DNA from: Marinobacterium lacunae
GTDB taxonomy: Bacteria; Pseudomonadota; Gammaproteobacteria; Pseudomonadales; Balneatricaceae
Assembly (NCBI RefSeq): GCF_000705555.1
Contig: NZ_JMQN01000013.1
Span: forward strand, 62,001 to 126,000
Reading direction: 5' to 3'
Length of the DNA stretch: 64,000 nucleotides
The position numbers were made by a program, and so were the translations under genes. This document shows positions 35,875 to 44,880 of the stretch, one piece after another (positions within the stretch are counted from its first letter, which is position 1; every line of letters begins with the position of its first letter). The notes beneath the pieces were generated by a model. The model was not told the origin of the DNA. It worked only from the letters and a program-made list of their open reading frames with translations, and did not search any database.

Positions 35875-37655
35875 GGGTTAACCTCCCGCTTGGCAAAGGG
35901 TTGGAAAGCATAGCCTTCATCAGAAAGGCTCCAGTTATAAAACTCGATCAGGTTCAGACGCAGGCCGTGGATAACACCACTGACCACCGCCAGCACGAAG
36001 TTAAGCAGATGGCCGACCACCAGAATCAGCACCTCCAGCAGCACGCCCATGCCGGGCAGAGCACTCGCCACATCCTGCGCCAGCTGATTGAACGTCACCG
36101 CCAGAGAGGCGCTGGCCAGGCCCAATGCGAACAGTCGCAGGTAGCTCAGGACATCGCCGAACATCGACGAGAGTCCTGTCAGGGCCAGCAGCCCATCCAG
36201 CGCCCGCAGCAGCCAGGTGCGGAGATCTTGCCCCTTGCGCTCGCTAGAGCAGGCAAACACCAGCAACAGACCCAGTCCGCCCAGCGTAAATACCGCCAGC
36301 GAGGTGCCGCGCTGCCAGAGCAGCAGTGCCGCGACAATAACCAGCATCCAACCAGCACTGGCCAGCGCCGGCAGCCGCCCGCGCAGGCGCCAGGCATTGA
36401 TACCGTTGGCGATTAATAGATGCCCCGCCCCGATGAAGATCGACAGATTCATCATGCCGTTGAAGTCATTCACATCCAGCAGCTGAAGATCGGCCAGCAC
36501 CGGTAACGGTGGACCTGCGCCGAAATAGCTGCCCACCAGTACACCGTACACAAGTGAGAAAAACGCCAGGGTCGCGCCAAGAATACGCAGACGCCGGCCG
36601 CTGTCGCTGCTGCCCATGCGACGCCAGTAAAACAGCAGGCCCATCCCCATAATCAGCGCATAGCCGGCATCCGAGAGAATCAGGGCAAAAAACGTCGCAA
36701 AGGAGAAAAACACCACACGGGAAGGATCCCAGGCACGGTAGCCCGGCATCTGGTAAAACCGCACCACATCCTCGCCTCCTGCCAGCGTCGGCGGGTTATC
36801 GAGCAGTGTCGGGGGTAACTCCTCGCGCTCTGGCTCATTCAGGATCAGCGCCAGCCCCTCGCGATCGGCAAAGGCCGCCAGCTCATCAGCCTTGTCCGCC
36901 GCAACCCAGCCCTGAATGGCAAACACGCCATCGTGATCGAGGGTCACCGCGCCAACACTGGCACGCTCAGCAGCATCAGCGTTGCCCGCCAGCGAGCGTT
37001 GCAACAGGTAAAGCCAGCGGGTATCGGCCTCGCGTTCGCCATCGAGCAGTTCCAGTTCGATTTCGATATCGTGCAACTGGAGCTCCAGCGTTGCCAGCGG
37101 AATCGATCCGGTATGGGTGCGCGGCACCGGCATCTGGTTGGGACGTGGCTCCTCCTGTGAGATCACCGCGATGTAGGTGTGCCGGTTATCGCGATGTACA
37201 ACACTCCAGACCAGCCCGTTTCGTTCCACCTCTTTCATGCGGTAGTTGGGCACCAGATAGAACCACAACCGCTGGCCATAAAGCCCCTGCTCGCCCGGCA
37301 ACTCGAAGCTGCCCCAAGGGCGCAGATCCTTAATCCGTTTTACCAGCGCATCGCGCTGCTCCTCCAGCTGCATGCGGCGGTGGCGCTTGTCGAGCACCGC
37401 ATGCACCACGGCGGCAAGATCGAAATGATGCGTTTCGGTAACCTGACGACGCTTTTTGGGGCAACTGGCCAGATACTGCAACGCCAGACGCAGACGTTCG
37501 GGGCTGACCCCCAAGTCATCAACCCACTCCACCTGAGGCCCGGCCGCCAGCGGAATGATGTGCACTACGCCCAGGCTCTGCAACGCATCCAGCGCCTGAG
37601 CTTTCTCTTCCAGCATGCCCACCAGCGAGGCTTTCAACAGTGGCCGGATACTCAT
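35862..37655 (-). CDS. atpI: V/A-type ATPase membrane subunit I (a)
   Basis: A 597-residue stator subunit. The N-terminal cytosolic arm (1-310) has two long helical parts and anchors the peripheral stalk. The C-terminal part (about 320-590) has seven to eight membrane helices, including VVFFSFATFFALILSDAGYA, SYLRLFALGLASASLAVTFN and GHLLNFVLAVVSGVIHGLRL. The last of these carries the conserved region with the ion-channel arginine and H-G-L-R-L-N motif. The start overlaps the subunit D stop (ATGA) behind TTGAGGG. Confidence 0.95.
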   Translation of the reverse strand: MSIRPLLKASLVGMLEEKAQALDALQSLGVVHIIPLAAGPQVEWVDDLGVSPERLRLALQYLASCPKKRRQVTETHHFDLAAVVHAVLDKRHRRMQLEEQRDALVKRIKDLRPWGSFELPGEQGLYGQRLWFYLVPNYRMKEVERNGLVWSVVHRDNRHTYIAVISQEEPRPNQMPVPRTHTGSIPLATLELQLHDIEIELELLDGEREADTRWLYLLQRSLAGNADAAERASVGAVTLDHDGVFAIQGWVAADKADELAAFADREGLALILNEPEREELPPTLLDNPPTLAGGEDVVRFYQMPGYRAWDPSRVVFFSFATFFALILSDAGYALIMGMGLLFYWRRMGSSDSGRRLRILGATLAFFSLVYGVLVGSYFGAGPPLPVLADLQLLDVNDFNGMMNLSIFIGAGHLLIANGINAWRLRGRLPALASAGWMLVIVAALLLWQRGTSLAVFTLGGLGLLLVFACSSERKGQDLRTWLLRALDGLLALTGLSSMFGDVLSYLRLFALGLASASLAVTFNQLAQDVASALPGMGVLLEVLILVVGHLLNFVLAVVSGVIHGLRLNLIEFYNWSLSDEGYAFQPFAKREVNPWTT

Positions 37656-38254
37656 GAGACGGCCCTCAAACGCTTGCCCTTGGCGATCTTGGCTCTGACT
37701 ACACCGGCGCGCTCTGCGTCCGAAAGTGCGATGCGGATACGGCGGATATGGTTTTCGGCACGGGGGATCAACACCTTGTCGAACAGGTTAAGGCGCTGAG
37801 TCGTCTTGCGAAGGGCAGCATCGAGCCGCATCAGCCGCTCACGCTCGACACGGCAGCGCAACTCCAGTTGCAGGCGTTGCTCGGCCAGATCGAGCGCGGT
37901 ATCGACCCAGGCCGGCAGTGCCAGACGGGAGTGCTGGTGCCGGTCGATCTCTACCTTGCTCAACACCGGCAACTCAATACCCACCAGATTGACCCTATCA
38001 AGCTCAACCTTGCCGATCTGCACCAGCTCATGAAGATCCAGCCCGCTCTCGGCCAACATCGGCAGTTGCTCCCTCACCTGCTCTGCAATCGCGGACAACG
38101 CCGATTCCTGCTCGCCAATCAGCTTGCGACTGGTCTGGCGGGCCGCCAGAATCTGCTTGCGCTTGAGATCCAGCGCAGGGACGAACTGACGAAACGCCTT
38201 GAGACGGCGCGATTCCCGGTTCAGGGAACTCTTGTTCAGCGCCAGCTTAGCCAT
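37652..38254 (-). CDS. atpD: V/A-type ATPase central-shaft subunit D
   Basis: A 200-residue subunit, mostly two long helices forming the rotor coiled coil (MAKLALNKSSLNRESRRLKA at the start, KTTQRLNLFDKVLIPRAENH near residues 150-170). The latter is the highly conserved D-subunit motif RRVNALE/RLNLF...P. It rotates inside the A3B3 head. It starts three bases after the B stop codon. Confidence 0.94.
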   Translation of the reverse strand: MAKLALNKSSLNRESRRLKAFRQFVPALDLKRKQILAARQTSRKLIGEQESALSAIAEQVREQLPMLAESGLDLHELVQIGKVELDRVNLVGIELPVLSKVEIDRHQHSRLALPAWVDTALDLAEQRLQLELRCRVERERLMRLDAALRKTTQRLNLFDKVLIPRAENHIRRIRIALSDAERAGVVRAKIAKGKRLRAVS

Positions 38255-38257
38255 GGC

Positions 38258-39634
38258 TTACGCCCTCTCGCCGCTGTCCGCGCCTGAACGTTTGGGGAAA
38301 TACTTGCTGACCAGACTCTCTTTCATCAGCAGCTCTTTGGCCTCAAAACACTCGGCAAGCGTCTTCCAGCACAGGTCCAGCGCCTGTTCCAGCGGCAGCG
38401 ATACGCGAATATCCATAAAGCGCTCATGGAAGAGTCGACCGAAGCGGATCAGCCGCTCGTCATACTCGGTCAGATCGAAGGACATCGCCTGCTTCTGCTC
38501 GGCGTCGCGCGCCGCGGCGTAGAAGCGCACCATGGTATTCATGATCTGGCTGTGATCCTCACGGGTCACCTTGCCGATCACATGCTGTTTCAGGCGCGAG
38601 AGCGAGCCGAACGGATCGATCACGCCATCGTGCAGATAGAACTGTCCCTCGGTGATGTAGCCGGTGTTATCCGGCACCGGATGGGTCACATCGTCGCCGG
38701 GCATGGTGGTCACCGACAGGATGGTGACCGAGCCCGCGCCCTTGTAGTCACAGGCTTTCTCGTAGCGGCGCGCCAGCTGGGAGTAGAGATCACCGATATA
38801 ACCGCGGTTGGACGGCACATGCTCCATGGAGATGCCGACCTCCTTGAGCGCATCGGCGTAGGCGGTCATGTCGGTGAGCAGCACCAGTACCCGCTTGCCC
38901 TCCTCAACGGCAAAGCGCTCGGCCACCGCCAGCGCCATATCCGGCACCAGCAGACCTTCGACCACGGGGTCCGATCCCTGATGCACGAACATCACCGTGC
39001 GCGCCAGCACACCGGCCTCTTCGAACGCCTGACGGAAGAAATGGTAGTCATCGAAGATCAGCCCCATGCCGCCGAACACCACGATATCGGCATCGGCATG
39101 CGCTCCGATCTGCGCCAGCAACCGGTTGTAGGGCTCCCCGGCCACCGAGAAGATCGGGATTTTCTGGCTCTCGACCAGACAGTTGAAGATGTCGATCATC
39201 GGCACATCGGTACGGATCATTCGCGAGGCCAAAACGCGCCGCACCGGATTGACGGTCGGGCCGTCGATCTCGATCTTGGCTTCCTCGCCCAGAGCGGGCC
39301 CGCCATCGATGGGGCGGCCGGCACCCGAGAAACTGCGTCCGAGAATATTGGGTGAGAAGGTCACCTGCATGGGGTGGCCGAGAAAGCGCACGCCCGCCTG
39401 TGTCGATAAGCCCTTGGTGCCGGAGAACAGCTGCAGCGACACCTCATCGCGGTCGATACGGATCACCTGTGCCATATAGGGCGGCTGCTCCTGATCGAGC
39501 GTATTTTCGATCAGCGCAAGATCGCCATAACCGATATCGGAGATCTCGCCCTCCTGCGGCGCGGGCACATGCACCTTAACAATATCGCCGATGATTTCGA
39601 GGATTCTTGAATAACGCACCAGCAACTGAGTCAC
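38258..39634 (-). CDS. atpB: V/A-type ATPase regulatory subunit B, GTG start
   Basis: A 458-residue non-catalytic subunit of the A3B3 head. It has the F1/V1 alpha-beta fold but no P-loop lysine: the equivalent position reads SVAGEPYNRLLAQI. Typical B motifs are NPVRRVLASRMIRTDVPMID, LVLLTDMTAYADALKEV, EHVPSNRGYIGDLYS and LSVTTMPGDDVTHPVPDNTG. The GTG start follows GGGAG with a six-base spacer. It is the first gene of the seven-gene operon, which is unusual. Confidence 0.97.
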   Translation of the reverse strand: MTQLLVRYSRILEIIGDIVKVHVPAPQEGEISDIGYGDLALIENTLDQEQPPYMAQVIRIDRDEVSLQLFSGTKGLSTQAGVRFLGHPMQVTFSPNILGRSFSGAGRPIDGGPALGEEAKIEIDGPTVNPVRRVLASRMIRTDVPMIDIFNCLVESQKIPIFSVAGEPYNRLLAQIGAHADADIVVFGGMGLIFDDYHFFRQAFEEAGVLARTVMFVHQGSDPVVEGLLVPDMALAVAERFAVEEGKRVLVLLTDMTAYADALKEVGISMEHVPSNRGYIGDLYSQLARRYEKACDYKGAGSVTILSVTTMPGDDVTHPVPDNTGYITEGQFYLHDGVIDPFGSLSRLKQHVIGKVTREDHSQIMNTMVRFYAAARDAEQKQAMSFDLTEYDERLIRFGRLFHERFMDIRVSLPLEQALDLCWKTLAECFEAKELLMKESLVSKYFPKRSGADSGERA

Positions 39635-39673
39635 TGCCCACTCCCTGTCATGGTTTGACTTGCGTGTATCGGA

Positions 39674-39994
39674 TCAAAGTTTATCGGGGTCGATCAGGCG
39701 CCAAAGGTCATACGCGACCTCTTCATAGGGGTGTGCCTTGCGCAGGGCCATCAGTGTCGACTGAATGCGGTCATCCTCACACACCAGCTCCACTTTCCAC
39801 TCGTCCACGCGCTCCTCCTCTCCCACCTTGCCAAGGTGCGGGTCGGCGCCTTCGAGCGGGCGAAACTGGCCAATGCCCCGGATTTGCCAGCAACAACGAT
39901 CATAGTCACCTATGCGTCCTGCTCCCGCTTCAAAGATCGCCTGTTTGACGGTTTCGAGATGGGAGTCAGGCACGAAAAAACAGAGTTTAAACAT
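39674..39994 (-). CDS. Small YqfO/NIF3-type stand-alone domain protein
   Basis: A 106-residue protein starting MFKLCFFVPDSHLETVKQAI. It matches the small alpha-beta insert domain of YqfO/NIF3 proteins, with GDYDRCCWQIRGIGQFRPLE, HLGKVGEEERVDEWKVE and ALRKAHPYEEVAYDL. Such stand-alone copies are common in gammaproteobacteria and have no settled function; the fold resembles PII/CutA. AAGG precedes the ATG. It lies 39 bases upstream of the ATPase operon on the same strand and could be its first gene. Confidence 0.82.
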   Translation of the reverse strand: MFKLCFFVPDSHLETVKQAIFEAGAGRIGDYDRCCWQIRGIGQFRPLEGADPHLGKVGEEERVDEWKVELVCEDDRIQSTLMALRKAHPYEEVAYDLWRLIDPDKL

Positions 39995-40190
39995 AGCGCA
40001 TCGCCTTGAATTTAGGGTTCTGCGTCGGTATTTGAATACCCCTACATATAACGCCGGATCAGCAATTGTTGCAACAGCACAATCGATAAACAGCCCCTGT
40101 TATCGCTGCAACAGGCTACAAAAGAATGAAATGCAGAGCGGTGTTGAGGGTATACTCCGTGGATTCACGGTTTGAGCCATATATTGCACG

Positions 40191-40637
40191 ATGAACAAGC
40201 TGGATACTGCACTGCTGAATATCCTGATCAAGGATGCGCGCACCTCCTTCGCCGACATTGCCCGTCAACTCAATGTGTCGCGCGCCTACGCACGCGCCCG
40301 GGTGCAGGCGCTGGTCGAGGAGGGGGTTATCGAGCAGTTCACCGCCGTGGTCAACCCCGAGAAGGTGGGCAAAACCATCTCCACGTTTATCGACCTGAAG
40401 GTCAAGCCGCAGTCGATTGAACAGGTCGCCGAAGAGCTCTCTGCGCTGCCCGAGGTCGTCAGCCTGTATATCATGACCGACCTGCGCAGCCTGCATATTC
40501 ATACACTGACCGACAGCTACGAAACATTCGACAGCTTTGCCAAGACGCATATCTTCGGCCGCCCCGAGGTGATTTCGGTGGAGTGCAACTCACTGCTCAA
40601 ACGCGTTAAGCATCGCCGAGGCGGCGCACGGCTCTGA
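40191..40637 (+). CDS. Lrp/AsnC-family transcriptional regulator
   Basis: A 148-residue regulator. The N-terminal winged helix is LDTALLNILIKDARTSFADI then ARQLNVSRAYARARVQALVE, and the C-terminal RAM/AsnC domain (about 65-140) contains TISTFIDLKVKPQS and EVVSLYIMTDLRSLHI. These proteins respond to amino acids. It lies upstream of the TRAP transporter genes on the same strand with a 383-base gap and may regulate them; that is inference from position. Confidence 0.9.
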   Translation: MNKLDTALLNILIKDARTSFADIARQLNVSRAYARARVQALVEEGVIEQFTAVVNPEKVGKTISTFIDLKVKPQSIEQVAEELSALPEVVSLYIMTDLRSLHIHTLTDSYETFDSFAKTHIFGRPEVISVECNSLLKRVKHRRGGARL

Positions 40638-40858
40638 CGACGCCCATTCTGTATTAATTTCGCACAGGCTTGGTGCGCACTCTCGCTTGTGGTGCATTGA
40701 AAACATCCGACAGCCAAACAGCCCCCTCCAACGCCATTTGTGTTTGCTTCGATCCGAAAAGCCTTTCAGCCGATTACAACTGCTATCGGATTAGCACCTT
40801 TCTAACCATTTGTTTTTCCACATCCCGCCTGCCCTGCCTTGTTTTGAATCGGAAACAT

Positions 40859-40908
40859 TTTCATAAACGCATCTTTTCAATTCATAATAATCCTTATATT
40901 TCATAAAC
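40859..40908 (+). repeat. Direct repeat TTTCATAAAC x2, 40 bp apart, upstream of the TRAP promoter
   Basis: TTTCATAAAC occurs at 40859-40868 and 40899-40908, 21 to 70 bases before the sigma-54-like promoter and inside an AT-rich block. The 40-bp centre-to-centre distance is close to four helical turns, so the repeats could bind a dimeric activator or Lrp on one face of the helix. No regulator is proven. The remainder of the 40638-41020 gap shows no gene. Confidence 0.45.
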
Positions 40909-40928
40909 TTAAACACAATAAATGCAAC

Positions 40929-40944
40929 TGGCACGACATCTGCT
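40929..40944 (+). promoter_or_regulatory. Sigma-54-type promoter for the TRAP transporter operon
   Basis: TGGCACG-ACAT-CTGCT matches the RpoN consensus TGGCACG-N4-TTGCW at all but one position, with the invariant GG and GC exactly ten bases apart. The predicted start point is near 40955, giving a leader of about 65 bases before dctP. Sigma-54 control is established for dct-type TRAP and DctA systems through DctB/DctD-like regulators, none of which is in this window. Confidence 0.75.
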
Positions 40945-41020
40945 CTAGTCGGTCGTAGCGGCGCATACATTTGTAAACAAATCGCGCGCCACCTTAAGAG
41001 ACCATTGAGGAGCATCCGAC

Positions 41021-42115
41021 ATGAGTATGAAACGCCGTAACTTCATCACTGCAGCACTGGCCTCCACTGCGGTTGGTGCAACGATCGGTGCACCGGCGAT
41101 CGCCCGGGCAGCCGACAAGGAAAGCTTCAACTTCAAGATGACCAACGCCTACCCACCGGGCGCTCCCTTTTATGTGCAGGGTCCCGGCAGCCCCATGGAC
41201 TTCTGCGACAAGGTCAAAGCCATGTCGGGGGGACGGGTGAATATTCAACACTTTGCCGCCGGTGAACTGATTCCGGCGATGGAGGGTTTCAACGCCGTGG
41301 CCGGAGGCATGGTCGAAATGAATGCCGCCAACGCCTACTTCTGGGCGGGCAAGATCCCCGCCGCGCAGTACTTCACCACAGTGCCTTTCGGCATGAATAC
41401 ACAGGGTATGGCGGCGTGGCTCTACCACGGCGGCGGTCTGGAACTTTGGCACGAGCTGTACGAACCCTATGGCCTGATCGCCTTCCCGATGGGCAATACC
41501 GGTGTGCAGATGACAGGATGGTTCCGCAAGCCGGTCGAAAGCGTTGCCGATCTCAACGGTTTGAAAATGCGTATTCCGGGTCTGGCAGGCAAGGTGTACA
41601 GCGAACTGGGCGTCTCGGTTCGTCTGCTGCCCGGCGGTGAGATTTTCCCGGCGCTTGAGCGCGGCGTTATCGATGCCGCCGAGTTCGTCGGCCCCTTCCA
41701 GGATCGCCGTCTCGGCCTGCACAAAGCCGCGAAGTATTACTACACCACCGGCTGGCACGAGCCCACAAACTTCACCGAACTGCTGATCAACAAGAAGACA
41801 TGGGATTCGCTGCCGAAAGAGCTGCAAATGATCATCCAGATAGCGGCCCAGTCCTCCGTCACCGACAGTCTCTCCTGGTCGGAGGCCGTTAACGCCGATG
41901 CGCTGGCGGATCTGGTCGAGAACGAAGGCGTTATCGCCCAGCCGCTGCCGACCGCCATCGTCGACCGCCTGAAAGAGGCCACCTTCGACACTCTGGAAAC
42001 ACTGGCCTCCTCGGACCCTCAGGCGCGCAAAGTTCACGACTCGTTTATGGCCTTCCGCAAGAAACACGCCTCTTGGGCTGCCCTGAGCGAAAAGCCGTTC
42101 CTGAACCTGTCGTAA
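41021..42115 (+). CDS. dctP: TRAP transporter substrate-binding protein (DctP family), Tat signal
   Basis: A 364-residue periplasmic solute receptor. The N-terminus MSMKRRNFITAALASTAVGA carries a twin-arginine signal with likely cleavage after AIARA near residue 31. The body has DctP-family features: NAYPPGAPFYVQGPGSPMDF, NLNGLKMRIPGLAGKVYSEL (beginning at ADLNGLKMRIPG) and FTELLINKKTWDSLP. The conserved Arg in KMRIPG normally contacts a ligand carboxylate, so an organic acid is likely. GAGGAG precedes the ATG. The ligand cannot be read from sequence. Confidence 0.93.
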   Translation: MSMKRRNFITAALASTAVGATIGAPAIARAADKESFNFKMTNAYPPGAPFYVQGPGSPMDFCDKVKAMSGGRVNIQHFAAGELIPAMEGFNAVAGGMVEMNAANAYFWAGKIPAAQYFTTVPFGMNTQGMAAWLYHGGGLELWHELYEPYGLIAFPMGNTGVQMTGWFRKPVESVADLNGLKMRIPGLAGKVYSELGVSVRLLPGGEIFPALERGVIDAAEFVGPFQDRRLGLHKAAKYYYTTGWHEPTNFTELLINKKTWDSLPKELQMIIQIAAQSSVTDSLSWSEAVNADALADLVENEGVIAQPLPTAIVDRLKEATFDTLETLASSDPQARKVHDSFMAFRKKHASWAALSEKPFLNLS

Positions 42116-42126
42116 GTGGTGCAGCG

Positions 42127-42672
42127 ATGAAGTTAGTCATTGATCGACTTGAATGGCTGGTGGAGCTGATGGGGGGGCTGGCGCGCTGGTGCGTGCTGGC
42201 CCTGGTGCTGCTGGTCGCCGTTAACGTCCTGCTTCGCTACCTGTTCTCGATCGGGCCGGTGGCACTGCAGGAGCTTGAGTGGCATCTGGTATCACCGATC
42301 GCTCTGCTTGGCCTTGCCTACTCGATGAAGCACCGTGCGGATGTACGTGTGGATTTCCTGTACGACCGCTTCGGCCGCCGCGGTCAGGCCGCTGTGGATA
42401 TCGTTGCCGCACTGCTGACACTGGCCATCGGGTTTATTATCACCTGGTTATCGATTCCCTATGTGACGCAATCCTTCCAGTTGCTCGAGGGCTCGCCAGA
42501 CCCCGGCGGTCTGCCCTACCGCTACCTGCTAAAAGCCTTTATTCCACTGGGCTTTGCGCTACTGGTATTGCAGGGCATCGCCGATACCCTGCGCAGCCTG
42601 ATGGTGTTTGCCGACCGTCCGATCGTGCCGTCGCACACGGCGGGCAAGCTGGTTGAAGAGGGAGCGTCCTGA
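42127..42672 (+). CDS. dctQ: TRAP transporter small permease (DctQ)
   Basis: A 181-residue membrane protein starting MKLVIDRLEWLVELMGGLAR, with four predicted helices (about 15-40, 48-68, 90-112, 130-155). The DctQ feature LQELEWHLVSPIALLGLAYS is followed by MKHRADVRVDFLYDRF. DctQ is needed with DctM for sodium-driven uptake. It begins 11 bases after the dctP stop and overlaps dctM by one base (TGATG). Confidence 0.92.
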   Translation: MKLVIDRLEWLVELMGGLARWCVLALVLLVAVNVLLRYLFSIGPVALQELEWHLVSPIALLGLAYSMKHRADVRVDFLYDRFGRRGQAAVDIVAALLTLAIGFIITWLSIPYVTQSFQLLEGSPDPGGLPYRYLLKAFIPLGFALLVLQGIADTLRSLMVFADRPIVPSHTAGKLVEEGAS

Positions 42673-43994
42673 TGGGAAATGAATGGCTCGTTCTGGGCAT
42701 GATCGCCGGTTTCCTGTCGCTGATGGTAATCGGTATACCGGTCGCGATTGCTCTGGCCGTATCGGGCTTCATCGCCGGATACCTGGGTTTTGGCAGCATG
42801 CTGTTCCAGCTGATGCCCGCCCGTCTATTCGGTGTGGTTACCAATTACACCCTGCTGGCGATACCTCTGTTTGTCTTCATGGGGGTGATGCTGGAGAAAT
42901 CCCGGGTCGCCGAAGACATGCTTGAAACCATCGGCAAAGCGATGGGCGGCGTCAACGGCGGCATGGGGCTGGCGATCATTCTGGTCGGCGTCCTGATGGG
43001 CGCATCCACCGGTATCGTCGGTGCCACCGTGGTCACCGTCGGACTGCTCACACTGCCCGCCCTCCTGCGTCGCGGCTACGCGCCCAGCATCGCCTGCGGC
43101 ACCATCTGTGCCTCAGGCACGCTTGGGCAGATCATCCCGCCCAGTCTGGTGCTGATCCTGCTCTCGGATATTGTCGGGGAATCGGTCGGCACATTGTTCG
43201 CCGCAGCGTTCATACCCGGTCTGGTATTGGCGCTGATCTATATGGCTTATCTGCTGATTCTCGGCTGGCTGCGCCCCCAGTGGGTCCCGGCTATTCCGCT
43301 TGAAGAGCGCGCCAAGATCTCTGGCAAGCAACTCACGCTTGATCTGCTGCGTAATGTCTGCCCACCGCTTTTGTTGGTCATTGCCGTGCTCGGCTCCATT
43401 GTCGGCGGCATCGCGGCACCGACCGAAGCGGCGTCGATGGGCGCACTGGGCGCGCTGCTGATCGCGCTGGCGGTTGGCCGTCTGAACAGGCAACTGATAC
43501 GTGAAACCCTGCACGGCACGCTGACCATTTCGGCCATGGTGTTTTTCATTCTACTCTGCGCCCAACCCTTCTCGCTTGCGTTTCGGGGGTTAGGGGGCGA
43601 GCAGATGGTACACGCCCTGTTCGAGATGCTGCCCGGCGGTGAATTCGGCGCCCTGCTGTTTCTGATGGCGCTGCTGTTCGTGCTAGGTTTTTTCCTCGAA
43701 TGGATCGAGATCTCCTATATCGCGCTGCCCATGTTTTTGCCGGTGTTCATGAACTACGGCACCGACATGGTCTGGCTGTCGATACTGGTGGCGATGAACC
43801 TACAGATGTCATTCCTGACGCCTCCCTTCGGCTGGGCCCTGTTTTTCCTCAAGGGGGTCGCGCCCAAAGGCGTCACGACGCGGGACATCTATGTCGGGGC
43901 GCTACCGTTTGTTCTGCTTCAGTTACTGGCTGTGGTGGTACTGTTCCAGTTCCCCTCACTGGTCACCTGGCTGCCTGAAGCGATTGGCTGGTAA
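42672..43994 (+). CDS. dctM: TRAP transporter large permease (DctM)
   Basis: A 440-residue protein with about 12 membrane segments. It has the DctM signature regions: IPLFVFMGVMLEKSRVAEDM, MGASTGIVGATVVTVGLLTL, ICASGTLGQIIPPSLVLILL, and EWIEISYIALPMFLPVF with MNLQMSFLTPPFGWALFFLK. It forms the transport pathway for Na+-coupled uptake of the substrate delivered by DctP. Translation is coupled to dctQ. Confidence 0.95.
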   Translation: MGNEWLVLGMIAGFLSLMVIGIPVAIALAVSGFIAGYLGFGSMLFQLMPARLFGVVTNYTLLAIPLFVFMGVMLEKSRVAEDMLETIGKAMGGVNGGMGLAIILVGVLMGASTGIVGATVVTVGLLTLPALLRRGYAPSIACGTICASGTLGQIIPPSLVLILLSDIVGESVGTLFAAAFIPGLVLALIYMAYLLILGWLRPQWVPAIPLEERAKISGKQLTLDLLRNVCPPLLLVIAVLGSIVGGIAAPTEAASMGALGALLIALAVGRLNRQLIRETLHGTLTISAMVFFILLCAQPFSLAFRGLGGEQMVHALFEMLPGGEFGALLFLMALLFVLGFFLEWIEISYIALPMFLPVFMNYGTDMVWLSILVAMNLQMSFLTPPFGWALFFLKGVAPKGVTTRDIYVGALPFVLLQLLAVVVLFQFPSLVTWLPEAIGW

Positions 43995-44029
43995 CAGCGT
44001 TTTTATCACTACATAACAAGGAACACGTG

Positions 44030-44869
44030 ATGGATATACTCTCGGACTACTCAACAGGCTGGCTGATCGGGCTTGCACTGGCGCTGGTCGCCACCGGCGT
44101 CATCGCCGGGTTGCTTGCCGGGCTACTCGGTGTCGGCGGCGGTATCGTTATCGTGCCGGTGCTCTACCACCTGTTCACGCTGCTGGGCATCGATGAGGCG
44201 GTGCGCATGCATGTGGCGGTGGGCACATCGCTGGCGACCATCATTCCCACGTCGATTATCTCGTCACGGGCACATTTCAAGAAAGGCAGCCTTAACCCTG
44301 ACCTGCTCAAGAAGCTGGTGCCGGGCGTGATTGTCGGCGTGATTCTCGGCGCCATCGCCAGCGGCTATTTCAGCGGCACCATCCTGACCGCCGTGTTCGC
44401 GACTATCGCCCTACTGGTTGCGCTGAACATGGCGTTCAAGAAGGATGGTTTCAGCGTTGCCGACACGCTGCCCGGTACTGCCGGCACCGGTGTTATCGGC
44501 AGCGTCATCGGCTTTATATCCACACTGATGGGCATCGGCGGCGGCACCCTGAGTGTACCGATCCTGAGCGCGTTCAAGACGCCGATGCACACCGCGGTCG
44601 GCACCGGTGCGGCGCTGGGACTGGTGATCAGTCTGCCCGGCGCGATCGGCTTTCTGATCAACGGCATTGGCGTTGATGCCCGCCCCCCTCTCTCACTGGG
44701 CTATGTCAACCTGATCGGCTTGCTGCTGATCATCCCGGCAACCATGAAGATGGCCCCGGTCGGAGCCCGCATTGCACACGCGATCAACGCGAAACTGCTC
44801 AGACAGCTGTTCGCCCTCTTCCTGGCGATCACCTCTGTGCGCATGTTCTATGGTCTATTCAGCGGCTAA
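44030..44869 (+). CDS. TauE/SafE-family anion exporter/permease
   Basis: A 279-residue protein with eight or so membrane helices and the family's paired glycine-rich motifs: GLLAGLLGVGGGIVIVPVLY near residue 28 and STLMGIGGGTLSVPILSAFK near 163. Each is followed by MHVAVGTSL or MHTAVGTGAAL. TauE/SafE proteins export sulfite, sulfoacetate or related organosulfur anions, or transport other small anions. AAGGA precedes the ATG. It lies 35 bases after dctM, so it may belong to the TRAP transcript. Confidence 0.9.
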   Translation: MDILSDYSTGWLIGLALALVATGVIAGLLAGLLGVGGGIVIVPVLYHLFTLLGIDEAVRMHVAVGTSLATIIPTSIISSRAHFKKGSLNPDLLKKLVPGVIVGVILGAIASGYFSGTILTAVFATIALLVALNMAFKKDGFSVADTLPGTAGTGVIGSVIGFISTLMGIGGGTLSVPILSAFKTPMHTAVGTGAALGLVISLPGAIGFLINGIGVDARPPLSLGYVNLIGLLLIIPATMKMAPVGARIAHAINAKLLRQLFALFLAITSVRMFYGLFSG

Positions 44870-44880
44870 GGAGAATAACA

